Shown here piece after piece: positions 17,391-26,693 of a DNA stretch of 64,000 bases (position 1 is the stretch's first letter; each line of letters starts with the position of its first letter). The notes under the pieces are model-generated. The model had not been told where the DNA came from. It saw only the letters and a program-made list of their open reading frames with translations, and did not search any database. The stretch is taken from NCBI GenBank assembly GCA_049890095.1, contig JBMHCD010000011.1:1-64000 (forward strand), in the 5' to 3' direction. The translations under genes and the position numbers were made by a program. This DNA is from JABAYQ01 sp049890095. Its GTDB lineage: Bacteria; Bacteroidota; Bacteroidia; Flavobacteriales; UBA7312.

Positions 17391-18452
17391 TTACTTGAGA
17401 GTATTTATATTATTTAAATCTTCAAATGCTTTAGTTAACCTAGCTTTAAAAGCTTCTTCACCTTTTCTTAGCCATACTCTTGGGTCATAATACTTTTTGT
17501 TTGGAATATCATCACCATCTGGATTACCTATTTGAGAATTTATGTAATCTTTTTTATCAAACATATAGTCTCTAACTCCTGAGTTGAATGCATACTGAAA
17601 GTCAGTATCCAAATTCATTTTGATAACCCCATAGCCAATAGCTTCTCTTATATCCTCAGTACTTGATCCGGAGCCTCCATGAAAAACAAAATTAACAGGA
17701 TTTGATTCCGTGCCATATTTATTTTGAATAAATTCTTGTGAATTTTTTAGAATTTTAGGTTGTAAATCTACATTTCCAGGTTTGTATACTCCATGAACAT
17801 TACCAAATGCTGCAGCAATTGTAAACTGATCACTCACTTTCATTAATTCTTCATAAGCATAGGCTACTTCTTCAGGCTGAGTGTAAAGTTTTGAATTATC
17901 TACATGAGTATTGTCTACACCATCCTCTTCACCTCCTGTAATACCTAATTCTATTTCCAAGGTCATATCCATTTTACTCATTCTTTCAAGATATCTTTTG
18001 CAAATTTCAATATTTTCTTCCAATGATTCTTCAGATAAGTCAATCATGTGTGAGCTGTAAAGAGATTTTCCATGTACTTTATAAAAGTCTTCACTAGCAT
18101 CTAAAAGACCATCAATCCAAGGCAATAGTTTTTTAGCACAATGATCTGTGTGTAATATAACTGTTGCTCCATAAAGATCTGCCATTTGATGTACATGCAT
18201 AGCACCAGAAATACCCCCCGCAATTGCTGATTGGAAATTATCATTTGATAAACCCTTTCCAGAGTAAAATTGACAGCCCCCAGCAGAAAATTGAACCATT
18301 GCTGGTGCCATATTATCTCTTGCAGATTCTAAAACAGCATTTATAGAGCTAGTATTAACAACATTTATTGCTGGTAATGCATATGAATGTTGTTTAGCAT
18401 GATTGAAAATTTCTTGAACTTCTCGTCCTGTAGCGACACCTACTTTTATCAT
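17391..18452 (-). CDS. fbaA: Class II fructose-bisphosphate aldolase
   Basis: 353 residues, close to the E. coli-type (class IIA) length. It cleaves fructose-1,6-bisphosphate in glycolysis and runs in reverse in gluconeogenesis. Zinc and catalytic landmarks: VILHTDHCAKKLLPW (catalytic Asp and zinc His), LEIELGITGGEEDGVDN (zinc Glu), AFGNVHGVY and VFHGGSGSS (phosphate loop). It is the first gene of the fba-accD transcript, with a -7 box upstream. Confidence 0.96.
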   Translation of the reverse strand: MIKVGVATGREVQEIFNHAKQHSYALPAINVVNTSSINAVLESARDNMAPAMVQFSAGGCQFYSGKGLSNDNFQSAIAGGISGAMHVHQMADLYGATVILHTDHCAKKLLPWIDGLLDASEDFYKVHGKSLYSSHMIDLSEESLEENIEICKRYLERMSKMDMTLEIELGITGGEEDGVDNTHVDNSKLYTQPEEVAYAYEELMKVSDQFTIAAAFGNVHGVYKPGNVDLQPKILKNSQEFIQNKYGTESNPVNFVFHGGSGSSTEDIREAIGYGVIKMNLDTDFQYAFNSGVRDYMFDKKDYINSQIGNPDGDDIPNKKYYDPRVWLRKGEEAFKARLTKAFEDLNNINTLK

Positions 18453-18474
18453 TTTGTATATTTTTGTTGAATAG

Positions 18475-18482
18475 CAAATGTA
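18475..18482 (-). promoter_or_regulatory. -7 promoter element for fbaA-accD
   Basis: TACATTTG on the minus strand matches TAnnTTTG, 22 nt upstream of the ATG at 18452. No clear -33 TTTG was found. Confidence 0.45.
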
Positions 18483-18554
18483 TTAAATACTTTAAATTAG
18501 AAAATATAATAGTAATAATTTTTTGTGCTATTTATGTAAAGTTATCAACGTGTA

Positions 18555-19259
18555 ATGTTAACCAATAATAAGTTAAAATTAATTAAATCCTTACAACTAA
18601 GAAAGAATCGATTAAAGCATAAATTGTTTGTTGTAGAAGGAAAAAAAATTGTAGACGAGTATCTGAAATCAAATTACATTGTTGATTCTATATATTCGTG
18701 TATGGATTGGTCTGGTGAATTTATCAAAATTTCTGATAAAGAGATGAAAAGAATTTCCTCTCTAAAAAATCATTGTGGATTATTAGCGGTTGTAAAAATT
18801 CCTTTTCAAAAAAATGAATTGATAGGAGATACTATACTAGCTTTAGAAAAAATACAAGATCCAGGTAATTTTGGAACAATGATTAGGCTTGCTGACTGGT
18901 TTGGAGTTTCTACAATAATTTGTTCTGAAGATTGCGTTGATTTGTATAACCCTAAAGTAATTCAATCAAGTATGGGATCAAGCTCAAGAGTTAATGTGAT
19001 TTATTGTAATTTAAATGAAAAATTATTAGAAATTAAAAACTACAAAAAAATAGCAATGACTTTAGATGGTGATAACATAAATGATTTTTATTGTGATAAG
19101 AAAAAAATTATTTTATTGGGAAATGAAGGTAAAGGCCTAAATGGTGATACAATAAAATTATGCGATTATAAGGTTGGGATAAAAAAATCAAGAAAATCTA
19201 ATGCAGAATCGTTAAATGTTGCAAATGCTTGTGCAATTGCTTTACATTGTTTTGATTAG
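18555..19259 (+). CDS. SpoU/TrmH-family RNA 2'-O-ribose methyltransferase
   Basis: 234 residues. A short N-terminal substrate-binding region (KHKLFVVEGKKIVDEYL) precedes the SPOUT knot fold. The three SpoU motifs are visible: EKIQDPGNFGTMIRLADWFG (motif 1), ILLGNEGKGL (motif 2) and SLNVANACAIALH (motif 3). It should methylate rRNA or tRNA 2'-OH using S-adenosylmethionine; which nucleotide cannot be told. It is transcribed alone and converges on the small membrane gene 4 nt away. Confidence 0.9.
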   Translation: MLTNNKLKLIKSLQLRKNRLKHKLFVVEGKKIVDEYLKSNYIVDSIYSCMDWSGEFIKISDKEMKRISSLKNHCGLLAVVKIPFQKNELIGDTILALEKIQDPGNFGTMIRLADWFGVSTIICSEDCVDLYNPKVIQSSMGSSSRVNVIYCNLNEKLLEIKNYKKIAMTLDGDNINDFYCDKKKIILLGNEGKGLNGDTIKLCDYKVGIKKSRKSNAESLNVANACAIALHCFD

Positions 19260-19263
19260 GATA

Positions 19264-19545
19264 TTATTCAGTTCTTAATCCAACCCATTTACAATTTTTA
19301 CATTTAAATTTTTTAAAATTAAAAATATAAAAAGTGAAATAGTTTTTGAAATGATCAATATATATTCTTCTTGTTCTTTCAAGAGACTTGTTGCAATTTG
19401 GACAACAATTGGAACAATTACTACTTTTTATTTTAGATTTAAATCCAGTTATTTTCAAAGTAAATAATAATAAAATGTATCCAAATAAGCATGTTAAAAA
19501 AATTAAAGGACCATCCATTACGTCTTGATAGAGGTTAATTCTCAA
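19264..19545 (-). CDS. Small membrane protein with zinc-ribbon-like Cys motifs, unknown
   Basis: 93 residues from a TTG at 19545, or 84 residues from the ATG at 19518 (MDGPLIFLTC); the ATG form keeps the whole membrane helix. Residues about 12-32 are one transmembrane segment. After it, CSNCCPNCNKSLERTRR and CKNCKW provide paired CxxC motifs that could bind zinc, separated by an aromatic/basic linker. I do not recognise a family. It lies upstream of the FAD oxidoreductase on the same strand. Confidence 0.6.
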   Translation of the reverse strand: MRINLYQDVMDGPLIFLTCLFGYILLLFTLKITGFKSKIKSSNCSNCCPNCNKSLERTRRIYIDHFKNYFTFYIFNFKKFKCKNCKWVGLRTE

Positions 19546-19589
19546 GCAATATATGTATTTTTTCTTTAATTTTAAATTTTATTTTAAAG

Positions 19590-21131
19590 TTAACATTTAT
19601 CAGCGCAATTTATTCCATCAATAGCCGCAGAAACTATTCCTCCAGCATAACCTGCTCCTTCTCCACAAGGGTAAAGATTTTTAATTGATATATGTTGCAA
19701 TGATATTTTGTTTCTAGGAATCATGACAGGAGAAGATGTTCTAGATTCAATACCAATTATATTAGCTTGATTTGTTAAAAAGCCATTCATTTTTTTGTCA
19801 AAGATTTTAAATCCTTGTTTTAATGAATTTCCGATAGTAGGAGGTAATATTTCGCTCATTTGAGTAGATATTATTCCAGGTTGATAAGAAGTAGAATTTA
19901 AGTTAGTTGATTTTTTATTATTTATAAAATCTACCATTTTTTGAGCAGGTGCTATTTGAAAATTTGGAGTGTTTTCACATGCTTTTTGTTCAATTTCCAT
20001 TTGATATTTTAACCCTTTTAGTGGACCGAATTGCTCGTATTTTAGTAGGTCCGATTCTTTTACTTCGACTACTATTCCGGAATTAGCATATAAAGAATTT
20101 CTTTTAGATGGAGACATTCCATTTACTACAATTTCACCTTTATTTGTTGCAGAAGGCACTATAAAGCCACCTGGACACATGCAAAATGAATATACACCTC
20201 TATCTTTTACTTGGGTGACTAGTTTGTAATTTGCTGGTGGTAAATAATCTCCTCTTTCTTTAGAAGAATATTGAATTTGATCAATCAATGTTTGTGGGTG
20301 TTCAATTCTAATTCCCATAGCAAAAGGTTTATAATTTATTTCTATTCCTTTTTTGTACAAAAGAGTAAATATATCCCTGGCAGAATGGCCTGTTGCTAAT
20401 ATTGTTTTTTTAGCTAATTTTTTGTTTCCATCTTGAGTTTTAACACCTATAATCGTATTGTCTTTAATTATAAAATCAACTATTTTAGTTTGAAAATGGA
20501 CTTCACCACCATGATCAATTATGCTTTGTTTGATATTGTGAATGATTTTTGGTAATTTATTTGTGCCAATGTGTGGTTGTGAATCTATGAGAATTTGTTC
20601 TGTTGCCCCATGAAAAACTAATGTTTCTAATATATTTAATACAGATCCTCTTTTTTTAGATCTGGTATATAATTTTCCATCCGAATACGTTCCTGCGCCA
20701 CCTTCACCAAAACAATAATTAGAATCATTATCAACAATATGTTTTTTATTGATAGAGGCAATATCTCTTCTTCTACTTCTCACATCTTTACCTCTTTCAA
20801 AAATAATTGGCTTTAATCCTTTTTCTAAAAGTTTGAGTGCTGCAAATAAACCGGCAGGACCAGCTCCAATTATGATAACTTCATCAGCATTTGTAACATC
20901 TTTATATTTTCGCTCTATATTAAGAGATTTTGGTATTTCTCCAGATTTATAAACTTCTACTTTGAGTTGAATTTTTACATTCGATTTACGAGCATCAATA
21001 GATTTTTTTAAAATAACAATTTCAGAAATCTTATCAACTGATATGTTTTCTTTTCTAGCAACAAATTCTTTTAATAAAATTTGATTTGATGCTTGTTCTG
21101 GAGTAGTAGTTAAGGTAAGAGTTAATGGCAT
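19590..21131 (-). CDS. FAD-dependent oxidoreductase (COG2509-type, uncharacterised dehydrogenase)
   Basis: 513 residues, cytosolic. The dinucleotide-binding motif VIIGAGPAGLFAALKLLEKG sits near residue 86, after an N-terminal domain of about 80 residues typical for this subfamily. GEGGAGTYSDGKLYTRSKKR and the C-terminal PCGEGAGYAGGIVSAAIDG close the FAD site. Family members are widespread, but the substrate is unknown. It begins 2 nt after the porT stop (stop 21134, ATG 21131), so it is probably co-transcribed with porT and ubiE. Confidence 0.92.
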   Translation of the reverse strand: MPLTLTLTTTPEQASNQILLKEFVARKENISVDKISEIVILKKSIDARKSNVKIQLKVEVYKSGEIPKSLNIERKYKDVTNADEVIIIGAGPAGLFAALKLLEKGLKPIIFERGKDVRSRRRDIASINKKHIVDNDSNYCFGEGGAGTYSDGKLYTRSKKRGSVLNILETLVFHGATEQILIDSQPHIGTNKLPKIIHNIKQSIIDHGGEVHFQTKIVDFIIKDNTIIGVKTQDGNKKLAKKTILATGHSARDIFTLLYKKGIEINYKPFAMGIRIEHPQTLIDQIQYSSKERGDYLPPANYKLVTQVKDRGVYSFCMCPGGFIVPSATNKGEIVVNGMSPSKRNSLYANSGIVVEVKESDLLKYEQFGPLKGLKYQMEIEQKACENTPNFQIAPAQKMVDFINNKKSTNLNSTSYQPGIISTQMSEILPPTIGNSLKQGFKIFDKKMNGFLTNQANIIGIESRTSSPVMIPRNKISLQHISIKNLYPCGEGAGYAGGIVSAAIDGINCADKC

Positions 21132-21133
21132 AT

Positions 21134-21823
21134 TTATTCAAATGTAAAGGTTACTGTAAAACCTCTAGATTTTAAACTTTCAATAGAGTTAGAGTAAATA
21201 CTTTCATCTTTATTTATAAGATTAAATAATCCAAAGGATCCTTTAAGTTCTGTAGAAAATTTAAAAAATTCTAAATAAAAGTCTAATCCTAAACCTATTT
21301 CATAAGAAATGTCATTTTCTTTTATTTTTACTAATTCAAGTCCTTCGTCATTAATATTACGTAAAGAAGCTAAGTCTAAAGAATATTTTAAACCTGTTAA
21401 CATATAAACTCTTCCGTTATTGTAACGTTCAGATTTAAATTTTAAACTCAAAGGCATTTCAATAAATGTTGACTCGATTGATTTTTTTTCTTCAATTGGA
21501 ACATTATTTTCTTCAATGACATACATTATTTTTCTTTCTGCTAACGATAGTGTAGGGGTAATTCTAAAATCTAGATTTCTGTTTAATCTGAAATTTGAGA
21601 TTACACCCATATTGAAACCTTTTTGATCTTGAGATTTTAAAACAAACAATGACTCATCAACATCCGGATTCTTTGTTATTTTGAAGTCTAAATTGTTGAT
21701 TCCTAGAAGAAAACCAAAATGTACTGTTTTTAAATCATAATTAGGTAGGTTTAAAGGAGAGTGATAGTTTTGACTAAAAGCAAAAATTGGAAAAAGAAAG
21801 TATAAAATGACAAGTTTTTTCAT
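21134..21823 (-). CDS. porT: Type IX secretion system outer-membrane protein PorT
   Basis: 229 residues, with a signal peptide (MKKLVILYFLFPIFAFSQ). The body alternates polar and hydrophobic residues, as in an 8-strand beta-barrel, ending in FTVTFTFE. HFGFLLGINNLDFKI after the signal, and the later SLAERKIMYVI and FIEMPLSLKFKSER match PorT-family proteins. PorT is needed for T9SS export. The position directly after ubiE is the usual flavobacterial gene order. At least six genes in this window encode T9SS cargo that would depend on it. Confidence 0.88.
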   Translation of the reverse strand: MKKLVILYFLFPIFAFSQNYHSPLNLPNYDLKTVHFGFLLGINNLDFKITKNPDVDESLFVLKSQDQKGFNMGVISNFRLNRNLDFRITPTLSLAERKIMYVIEENNVPIEEKKSIESTFIEMPLSLKFKSERYNNGRVYMLTGLKYSLDLASLRNINDEGLELVKIKENDISYEIGLGLDFYLEFFKFSTELKGSFGLFNLINKDESIYSNSIESLKSRGFTVTFTFE

Positions 21824-21849
21824 ACTGCAATATCGTAATTTTTTTCAAA

Positions 21850-22578
21850 TTATTTTTTTGCAGTATACATGGCTGCAATTCCAAAGGTAAGTGGTGTATG
21901 TTTGGTATTTTTAAATCCTACTTCTTTTAATTTATCTAGCATTTTTTGTCCACTTGGAAAAGCCGCAACTGAATCTGGAAGATATGTATATGCGGATTGA
22001 TCTTTAGAAAATAACTTTCCTATTAAAGGCAAAACAATTTTGAAATATAAAAGGTATAATTGTTTAAAAGGAAAATGTTTTGGTTCTGATGGTTCAAGTA
22101 TAACGATTTGCCCTTCCTTTTTTAAAACTCTGTAAAGTTCAGAAAGTCCTTTGTTTAGATTTTCAAAATTACGCACTCCAAAGCCAGCAGTTATTGCATC
22201 AAAATAGTTTTCTTCAAAATTTAGGTTCTCACAATCGCCATATTGCATATCAATAAGATTGCTAAGACCTTTTTTAGAGATTTTATTTCTTCCAACATTA
22301 AGCATATTTTTAGAAATATCAACACCAATAACTTTGTTTGGTTTTAATTTGTTAGCACTTATGGCAAGGTCACCTGTTCCGGTTGCTATGTCTAAAATGA
22401 TTTTGGGTTTTGACTTTTTAATAGCTTTAATAGCTCTATTTCTCCAAATTATATCTATTCCAAGAGATAAAAAATGATTTAAAAAATCATAACGACTAGC
22501 AATAGCATCAAACATTGTAGCAACTTGTTCTTTTTTGCTAATATCTTTTTGTTTGTAAGGAGTTATTTTAGTTCCCAA
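21850..22578 (-). CDS. ubiE: Demethylmenaquinone methyltransferase (MenG/UbiE)
   Basis: 242 residues. It starts at TTG 22578 because an in-frame stop lies 24 nt upstream and no ATG is available before the conserved KEQVATMFDAIASRYDFLN. SAM-binding motif: ILDIATGTGDLAISA. Further signatures: GVDISKNML and ITAGFGVRNFENL. It methylates demethylmenaquinone in the final step of menaquinone synthesis. Together with mqnE at 36.6 kb it supports menaquinone production by the futalosine route. porT follows 26 nt downstream. Confidence 0.95.
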   Translation of the reverse strand: MGTKITPYKQKDISKKEQVATMFDAIASRYDFLNHFLSLGIDIIWRNRAIKAIKKSKPKIILDIATGTGDLAISANKLKPNKVIGVDISKNMLNVGRNKISKKGLSNLIDMQYGDCENLNFEENYFDAITAGFGVRNFENLNKGLSELYRVLKKEGQIVILEPSEPKHFPFKQLYLLYFKIVLPLIGKLFSKDQSAYTYLPDSVAAFPSGQKMLDKLKEVGFKNTKHTPLTFGIAAMYTAKK

Positions 22579-22602
22579 GTTTATATGTTTGTTAGGTTTT
22601 TA

Positions 22603-22610
22603 CAAAGATA
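22603..22610 (-). promoter_or_regulatory. -7 promoter element for ubiE-porT
   Basis: TATCTTTG on the minus strand matches TAnnTTTG, 24 nt upstream of the TTG start, and overlaps the intergenic gap after the transporter gene. No good -33 match. Confidence 0.5.
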
Positions 22611-22621
22611 GTTAAAAAGGA

Positions 22622-24856
22622 TTATTCGATTTCTTTTTTGTTTATACTATTAACAAACAAAATGTTTCCTAAATTATTGTACCCTTCAAAAGTATCTGCT
22701 TTTTTCTTTTTTGCCAGTTCTCCTCTGAATCCAATAATGGTTAAATCAGAATTTTTAGACCTTTCATCAATTATTGATTTAGAACTTAAATCGTTAGATT
22801 GAGGAACCATTTTCATATTTTGTGGTGCAATTGGTAATCTTCCAGATTCAATAAAATCAAACATTCTTCTTTTGTATTCTTCAAATTCATCTTTCGGATA
22901 AATAGAAAAGACCTTAATCTTAGCATTTTTCCATTCAGGATGACCCAAAATAATATACCCCAATAAAATCATCATATTTGAGTTTTCGTAATCTGTCGAT
23001 GATATCCAAATATGAATTTCTTCTTTTTTATCTATTTTACTTTCTTTTGACCTTAATATAGCAAGGTCATAGCCAGTTGTGTGTAACAAATTAATGTTGT
23101 TAATAATATCATCTAGTGACTCCGTTTCTTCAGCACAATACTCTAAAAGAATTAAATTATTTTCCTTTCCAGAAATACTTGATAATTGTACAACTTGTGC
23201 TAATGCTGATGTAAATGAAGGAGAAATCAAAGTGTCGACATATACATTAGATTTATTTCTATTAAGTAAAATGTTTTGAATTTTTTTGGATTCTTGAAAT
23301 GAACTTTTACTCAAATATCCTTGGATGTAATGAATATATGTGCCAAAGCCATATTTGTATGAAATCCATCTAGTTAAATCAAAAGCACCTTTTCGCTCTA
23401 AAGATTTATTACTAAAGCTAACAACAAAAGGTCTCCAATGTGTTTCCTTTTCATTATTATCTTCTCTTCTTTGTAGAAAAATTTGAAGTTGCCTTGCAAA
23501 TTGTACAAGCACATTTCTAAATAAATTTACAAATTCTCTGTTGTCATCAGATCGTTTGCTGATATAGTAATAAAAACCAACCATTAAAAATATAGAGGTA
23601 AATGCGTAAAAAGTATTCATTTTAAACATTAACCAAACAGACAATAAAGCCCCAATTAATGAAATATACCATCTAGATTTAAAAGTAGGTCTGTAGGAGG
23701 GATCACCAGAAAAATGCTCTAAAAATGAAATTAGACATATAGCTCCATAAGTTACCATGAAAAACATAGAAATTATCTGAGCAACAAAATTGATATCACC
23801 AATATAAATAAATATAAATGCGATGATACATGTAATTATTGTACTATTTGTAGGTTCATTATTTTTTGTACTTCCCTTAGCAATCCAAAAGTCAAATTTT
23901 TTGGATGGAAATATTCGATCTTTTCCTAAAGCCTGTAGTGTCCTTGGTGCAATCATTATTGAACCTAAAGCAGATGAAATTGCAGCGCATGCCAATCCAA
24001 TAGGAATTATTGGTCCCCAAATAGCAATTCTACTCATAACCAAAGAATCTGTATTTGCAAGGTCTTCCAGTGATACAGAAAGGGATAATTTTAAGGCTAT
24101 TAAAACATATATCACAGCTCCTAAAATAGTAGCTATAAGTGTTCCTCTTGGAATTGATTTTTTAGGTTCTTTTAAATCGCCAGATAGACCTAGCCCAGCA
24201 GAAATACCAGTAAATGCAGGGAAAATGATTGTAAAGACATAAAAGAAACTATCTGAGTTTTCAATCTTAGCAAAAAAGTTCACTTCATTAAGTTCTATTG
24301 TTGGTGACCCTAAAAAAAACATAATTAATGATATGAATATGACAGATGCTACTACATAAAGTGCCTTAACTCCTATATTAGCACCTTTTGTTAGCATTAA
24401 AGTAGAAAGTATAAACATACTAAACAGCCCGATAATTTTTTTATTTTCTAAAAAATGACCAAACGGAATATCATAATTTATGTTTAGAAATTGTCCAAAA
24501 GGAAGAAAAGCCTCCTGAAATGCTATAATATAAAATGCTATACTTATTGCTTGTGATAAATAAAGAGCTATACCTATTGCAGCTCCAATATTTAAACCAA
24601 AAGAACGAGAAATAACATAATAGTCACCACCTCCTTCTACTTTTCTATTTGTTGCAATTTCAGCAACTGCTAATGCGGTAGGAATAGTAACTAGATGACC
24701 TAAAACAATTATTCCAATTGCTCCTATAAAACCAACGTTTCCTACAGCATAGCCAAATCGAAGAAAAAGTATTGCACCTAAAATAGTGCTTATTGATGCA
24801 GCAAATACTGGTAAAGTACCGAATTGACCGCTAGTATTTTTTAATTTATTAGCCAT
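22622..24856 (-). CDS. SLC12/APC-family cation-chloride cotransporter-like permease
   Basis: 744 residues from ATG 24856 (MANKLKNTSGQFGTLPVF). Earlier in-frame codons would add 36 residues across the promoter region. The N-terminal ~450 residues form about 12 membrane helices of the amino acid-polyamine-organocation fold. TILGAILFLRFGYAVGNVG and VEGGGDYYVISRSFG resemble Na-K-Cl cotransporters more than amino acid permeases. The C-terminal ~290 residues are soluble and end in a universal-stress-like region (SDLTIIGFRGELAKKK), as in eukaryotic SLC12 proteins. The likely role is ion (K+/Cl-) cotransport in osmotic balance; the substrate is inferred. It is divergent from a K+ channel gene. Confidence 0.85.
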   Translation of the reverse strand: MANKLKNTSGQFGTLPVFAASISTILGAILFLRFGYAVGNVGFIGAIGIIVLGHLVTIPTALAVAEIATNRKVEGGGDYYVISRSFGLNIGAAIGIALYLSQAISIAFYIIAFQEAFLPFGQFLNINYDIPFGHFLENKKIIGLFSMFILSTLMLTKGANIGVKALYVVASVIFISLIMFFLGSPTIELNEVNFFAKIENSDSFFYVFTIIFPAFTGISAGLGLSGDLKEPKKSIPRGTLIATILGAVIYVLIALKLSLSVSLEDLANTDSLVMSRIAIWGPIIPIGLACAAISSALGSIMIAPRTLQALGKDRIFPSKKFDFWIAKGSTKNNEPTNSTIITCIIAFIFIYIGDINFVAQIISMFFMVTYGAICLISFLEHFSGDPSYRPTFKSRWYISLIGALLSVWLMFKMNTFYAFTSIFLMVGFYYYISKRSDDNREFVNLFRNVLVQFARQLQIFLQRREDNNEKETHWRPFVVSFSNKSLERKGAFDLTRWISYKYGFGTYIHYIQGYLSKSSFQESKKIQNILLNRNKSNVYVDTLISPSFTSALAQVVQLSSISGKENNLILLEYCAEETESLDDIINNINLLHTTGYDLAILRSKESKIDKKEEIHIWISSTDYENSNMMILLGYIILGHPEWKNAKIKVFSIYPKDEFEEYKRRMFDFIESGRLPIAPQNMKMVPQSNDLSSKSIIDERSKNSDLTIIGFRGELAKKKKADTFEGYNNLGNILFVNSINKKEIE

Positions 24857-24875
24857 TAAAATAACATAAGCATAA

Positions 24876-24883
24876 CAAATGTA
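24876..24883 (-). promoter_or_regulatory. -7 promoter element for the SLC12-like transporter
   Basis: TACATTTG on the minus strand matches TAnnTTTG, 19 nt upstream of ATG 24856. This supports that start over the longer frame. Confidence 0.5.
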
Positions 24884-24927
24884 TAAAAGAAAATAATGCG
24901 AACGAATTATACACATTAAAATTATTA

Positions 24928-24935
24928 TAAATTTG
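24928..24935 (+). promoter_or_regulatory. -7 promoter element for the K+ channel gene
   Basis: TAAATTTG matches TAnnTTTG and ends 5 nt before the ATG at 24941, so the transcript would be leaderless or nearly so. Confidence 0.5.
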
Positions 24936-24940
24936 CCTCC

Positions 24941-25738
24941 ATGACTAAAAAGAACTTGTTGCACGAAATTATTTTTGAAGCAGACACTAAAAATGGTAAG
25001 TTATTTGATATAGTTCTTTTAATTTGTATTTGTCTTTCTGTATTAGGAATTATTCTTAGTAGCGTTGAGTCCATAAATTTAAAATATGGTGCTATTTTGA
25101 CAATATTTGAATGGGTTTTTACCATTCTATTTACAATAGAATATATTTTAAGAATTTATGTTATTGATAAGCCTTTAAAATATATATTTTCATTTATGGG
25201 AATAATTGATTTTTTAGCGATTATTCCAACCTATTTAGTATTCTTTTATCCGCCAATTAGATTTTTAGTAGATATAAGAATCGTTAGATTAATTAGAATA
25301 TTTAGAGTATTCAAACTTTCTAGATATTTAAGAGGTGCACATGTAATGCAAATAGCATTGAGATCTTCAAGACCGAAAATTATTGTCTTTCTTTTATCTG
25401 TAATACTAATTGTTGTGATACTAGGAACTTTAATGTACATTGTTGAAGGACAAAAAAATGGATTTGAGAATATTCCTAAGTCAATTTATTGGGCTATTGT
25501 TACTCTCACGACTGTAGGATATGGAGATGTAATTCCTATAACCTTTGTAGGTAAAATTATAGCTTCTATAGTAATGATTATGGGTTATGGAATAATTGCA
25601 GTGCCAACAGGAATTGTTACTTCATCTTTTGTGAAGAATTCTAAAGTGAGTACTCAAAGTTGCAGAGCTTGTGCAAAAGAAGGGCATGAACCAGATGCAA
25701 TATTTTGTAAATTTTGCGGTCTTAAATTAAACGATTAG
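24941..25738 (+). CDS. Voltage-gated potassium channel with C-terminal zinc ribbon
   Basis: 265 residues. Six membrane segments: S1 about 21-42, S2 about 50-75, S3 about 82-103, S4 with regularly spaced arginines (DIRIVRLIRIFRVFKLSRY, about 111-129), S5 about 146-168, and S6 about 205-229. The selectivity filter TVGYGD (191-196) marks a K+ channel. After S6 the short cytoplasmic tail carries two CxxC pairs (Cys241/244 and Cys256/259), a zinc-ribbon-like ending. It is divergent from the SLC12-like transporter, and its last 17 bp overlap the end of the opposing kinase gene. Confidence 0.93.
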   Translation: MTKKNLLHEIIFEADTKNGKLFDIVLLICICLSVLGIILSSVESINLKYGAILTIFEWVFTILFTIEYILRIYVIDKPLKYIFSFMGIIDFLAIIPTYLVFFYPPIRFLVDIRIVRLIRIFRVFKLSRYLRGAHVMQIALRSSRPKIIVFLLSVILIVVILGTLMYIVEGQKNGFENIPKSIYWAIVTLTTVGYGDVIPITFVGKIIASIVMIMGYGIIAVPTGIVTSSFVKNSKVSTQSCRACAKEGHEPDAIFCKFCGLKLND

Positions 25739-26693
25739 CTTCTTTGATTAACTCCTGTTTATCTATTTTTGCAACTCCAACCTTTTCACATGCTAACCCA
25801 CCGCATAAATTAGCAATTTTGACAATTTTTTGAGTATCTAAATTTGAGTTTATAACAAGAGATAAAATAGCAATAATACAATCTCCTGCTCCTGAAACAT
25901 CAATTATTTTCCTTTCGAAAACAGGAGATAAAAACTCTTCATCTTTATTTTTAAAAAATATTCCATTTTCCGATAGGGTTATCATCATGATTTTAGGTTT
26001 TAAAATCTTCATTTGACGATCAATAATTTCACTTATTTTTTTTATTTTAATAGTTTCAAATTTTTGTTTAGAGCTTAATTCTAACTCTTTAAGATTCGGT
26101 TTAAATAATGTTGTATTACAATATTCAAAATAATTTTTTTCTTTTGGATCAACTAAAATTAATTTATTTTTTGAATTTGCTGTTTCTGTAATAGTATGAA
26201 TCACATTTTTAGTAAGTACACCTTTATTGTAATCCTGAAAAACAACAACATCTATTTCATCAAGTAAACTAATTGCTAAGTTTATAAATTCTTTTTCACA
26301 TTCAATTTCACTTGTTTCTTCTTCGTCTACTCTTAGTTGATGAGTATTATTGCTAATAATTCTTGTTTTTGTAGTTGTTTTCCTTTCTTCTTGAAGTATT
26401 GCTTTTGTTGTAAGTTTTTCTCTGTTCATCAGATTAAAAAAACCATTGTCATTATTACCAATAACAGTACATAAGATCGGATTTCCACCTAGTGATTTGA
26501 TATTCAAAGCAACATTAGCTGCTCCACCAAGCTTTTTCTCGTATTTTTTTGCAGAAATAATTGGTATTGGTGCTTCAGGGGAGTTTCTTTCAATATCTCC
26601 CCAGATATACGAATCAATCATAGCATCTCCAATTACTAAAACTTTAGTATTGTCAAAACTATTTATGACTTCTTCCCAATCAAATTTTTGCAT
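25722..26693 (-). CDS. PfkB-family sugar kinase, RfaE1/HldA-like (heptose-7-phosphate kinase)
   Basis: 323 residues. Motifs of the PfkB/ribokinase family: VIGDAMIDSYIWGDIERNSPEAP (opening strand, typical of RfaE domain I), KLGGAANVALNIKSLGG, and the C-terminal anion hole IDVSGAGDCIIA with the catalytic Asp. It resembles domain I of HldE but has no cytidylyltransferase domain, so it is the kinase alone, as in split HldA/HldC systems. The role is ADP-heptose supply for LPS core, by inference. It follows the aminotransferase with zero spacing, and its tail overlaps the K+ channel gene by 17 bp. Confidence 0.85.
   Translation of the reverse strand: MQKFDWEEVINSFDNTKVLVIGDAMIDSYIWGDIERNSPEAPIPIISAKKYEKKLGGAANVALNIKSLGGNPILCTVIGNNDNGFFNLMNREKLTTKAILQEERKTTTKTRIISNNTHQLRVDEEETSEIECEKEFINLAISLLDEIDVVVFQDYNKGVLTKNVIHTITETANSKNKLILVDPKEKNYFEYCNTTLFKPNLKELELSSKQKFETIKIKKISEIIDRQMKILKPKIMMITLSENGIFFKNKDEEFLSPVFERKIIDVSGAGDCIIAILSLVINSNLDTQKIVKIANLCGGLACEKVGVAKIDKQELIKEANRLI

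Noticed and set aside
23823..24242. Plus-strand open frame of 139 codons
   Set aside because: Fully antisense to the conserved membrane core of the SLC12-like transporter, with no start context and no family features.
24857..24964. Longer transporter start at 24964
   Set aside because: The extension crosses the divergent promoter region and overlaps the K+ channel start; MANKLKN at 24856 fits the family and has a -7 box upstream.
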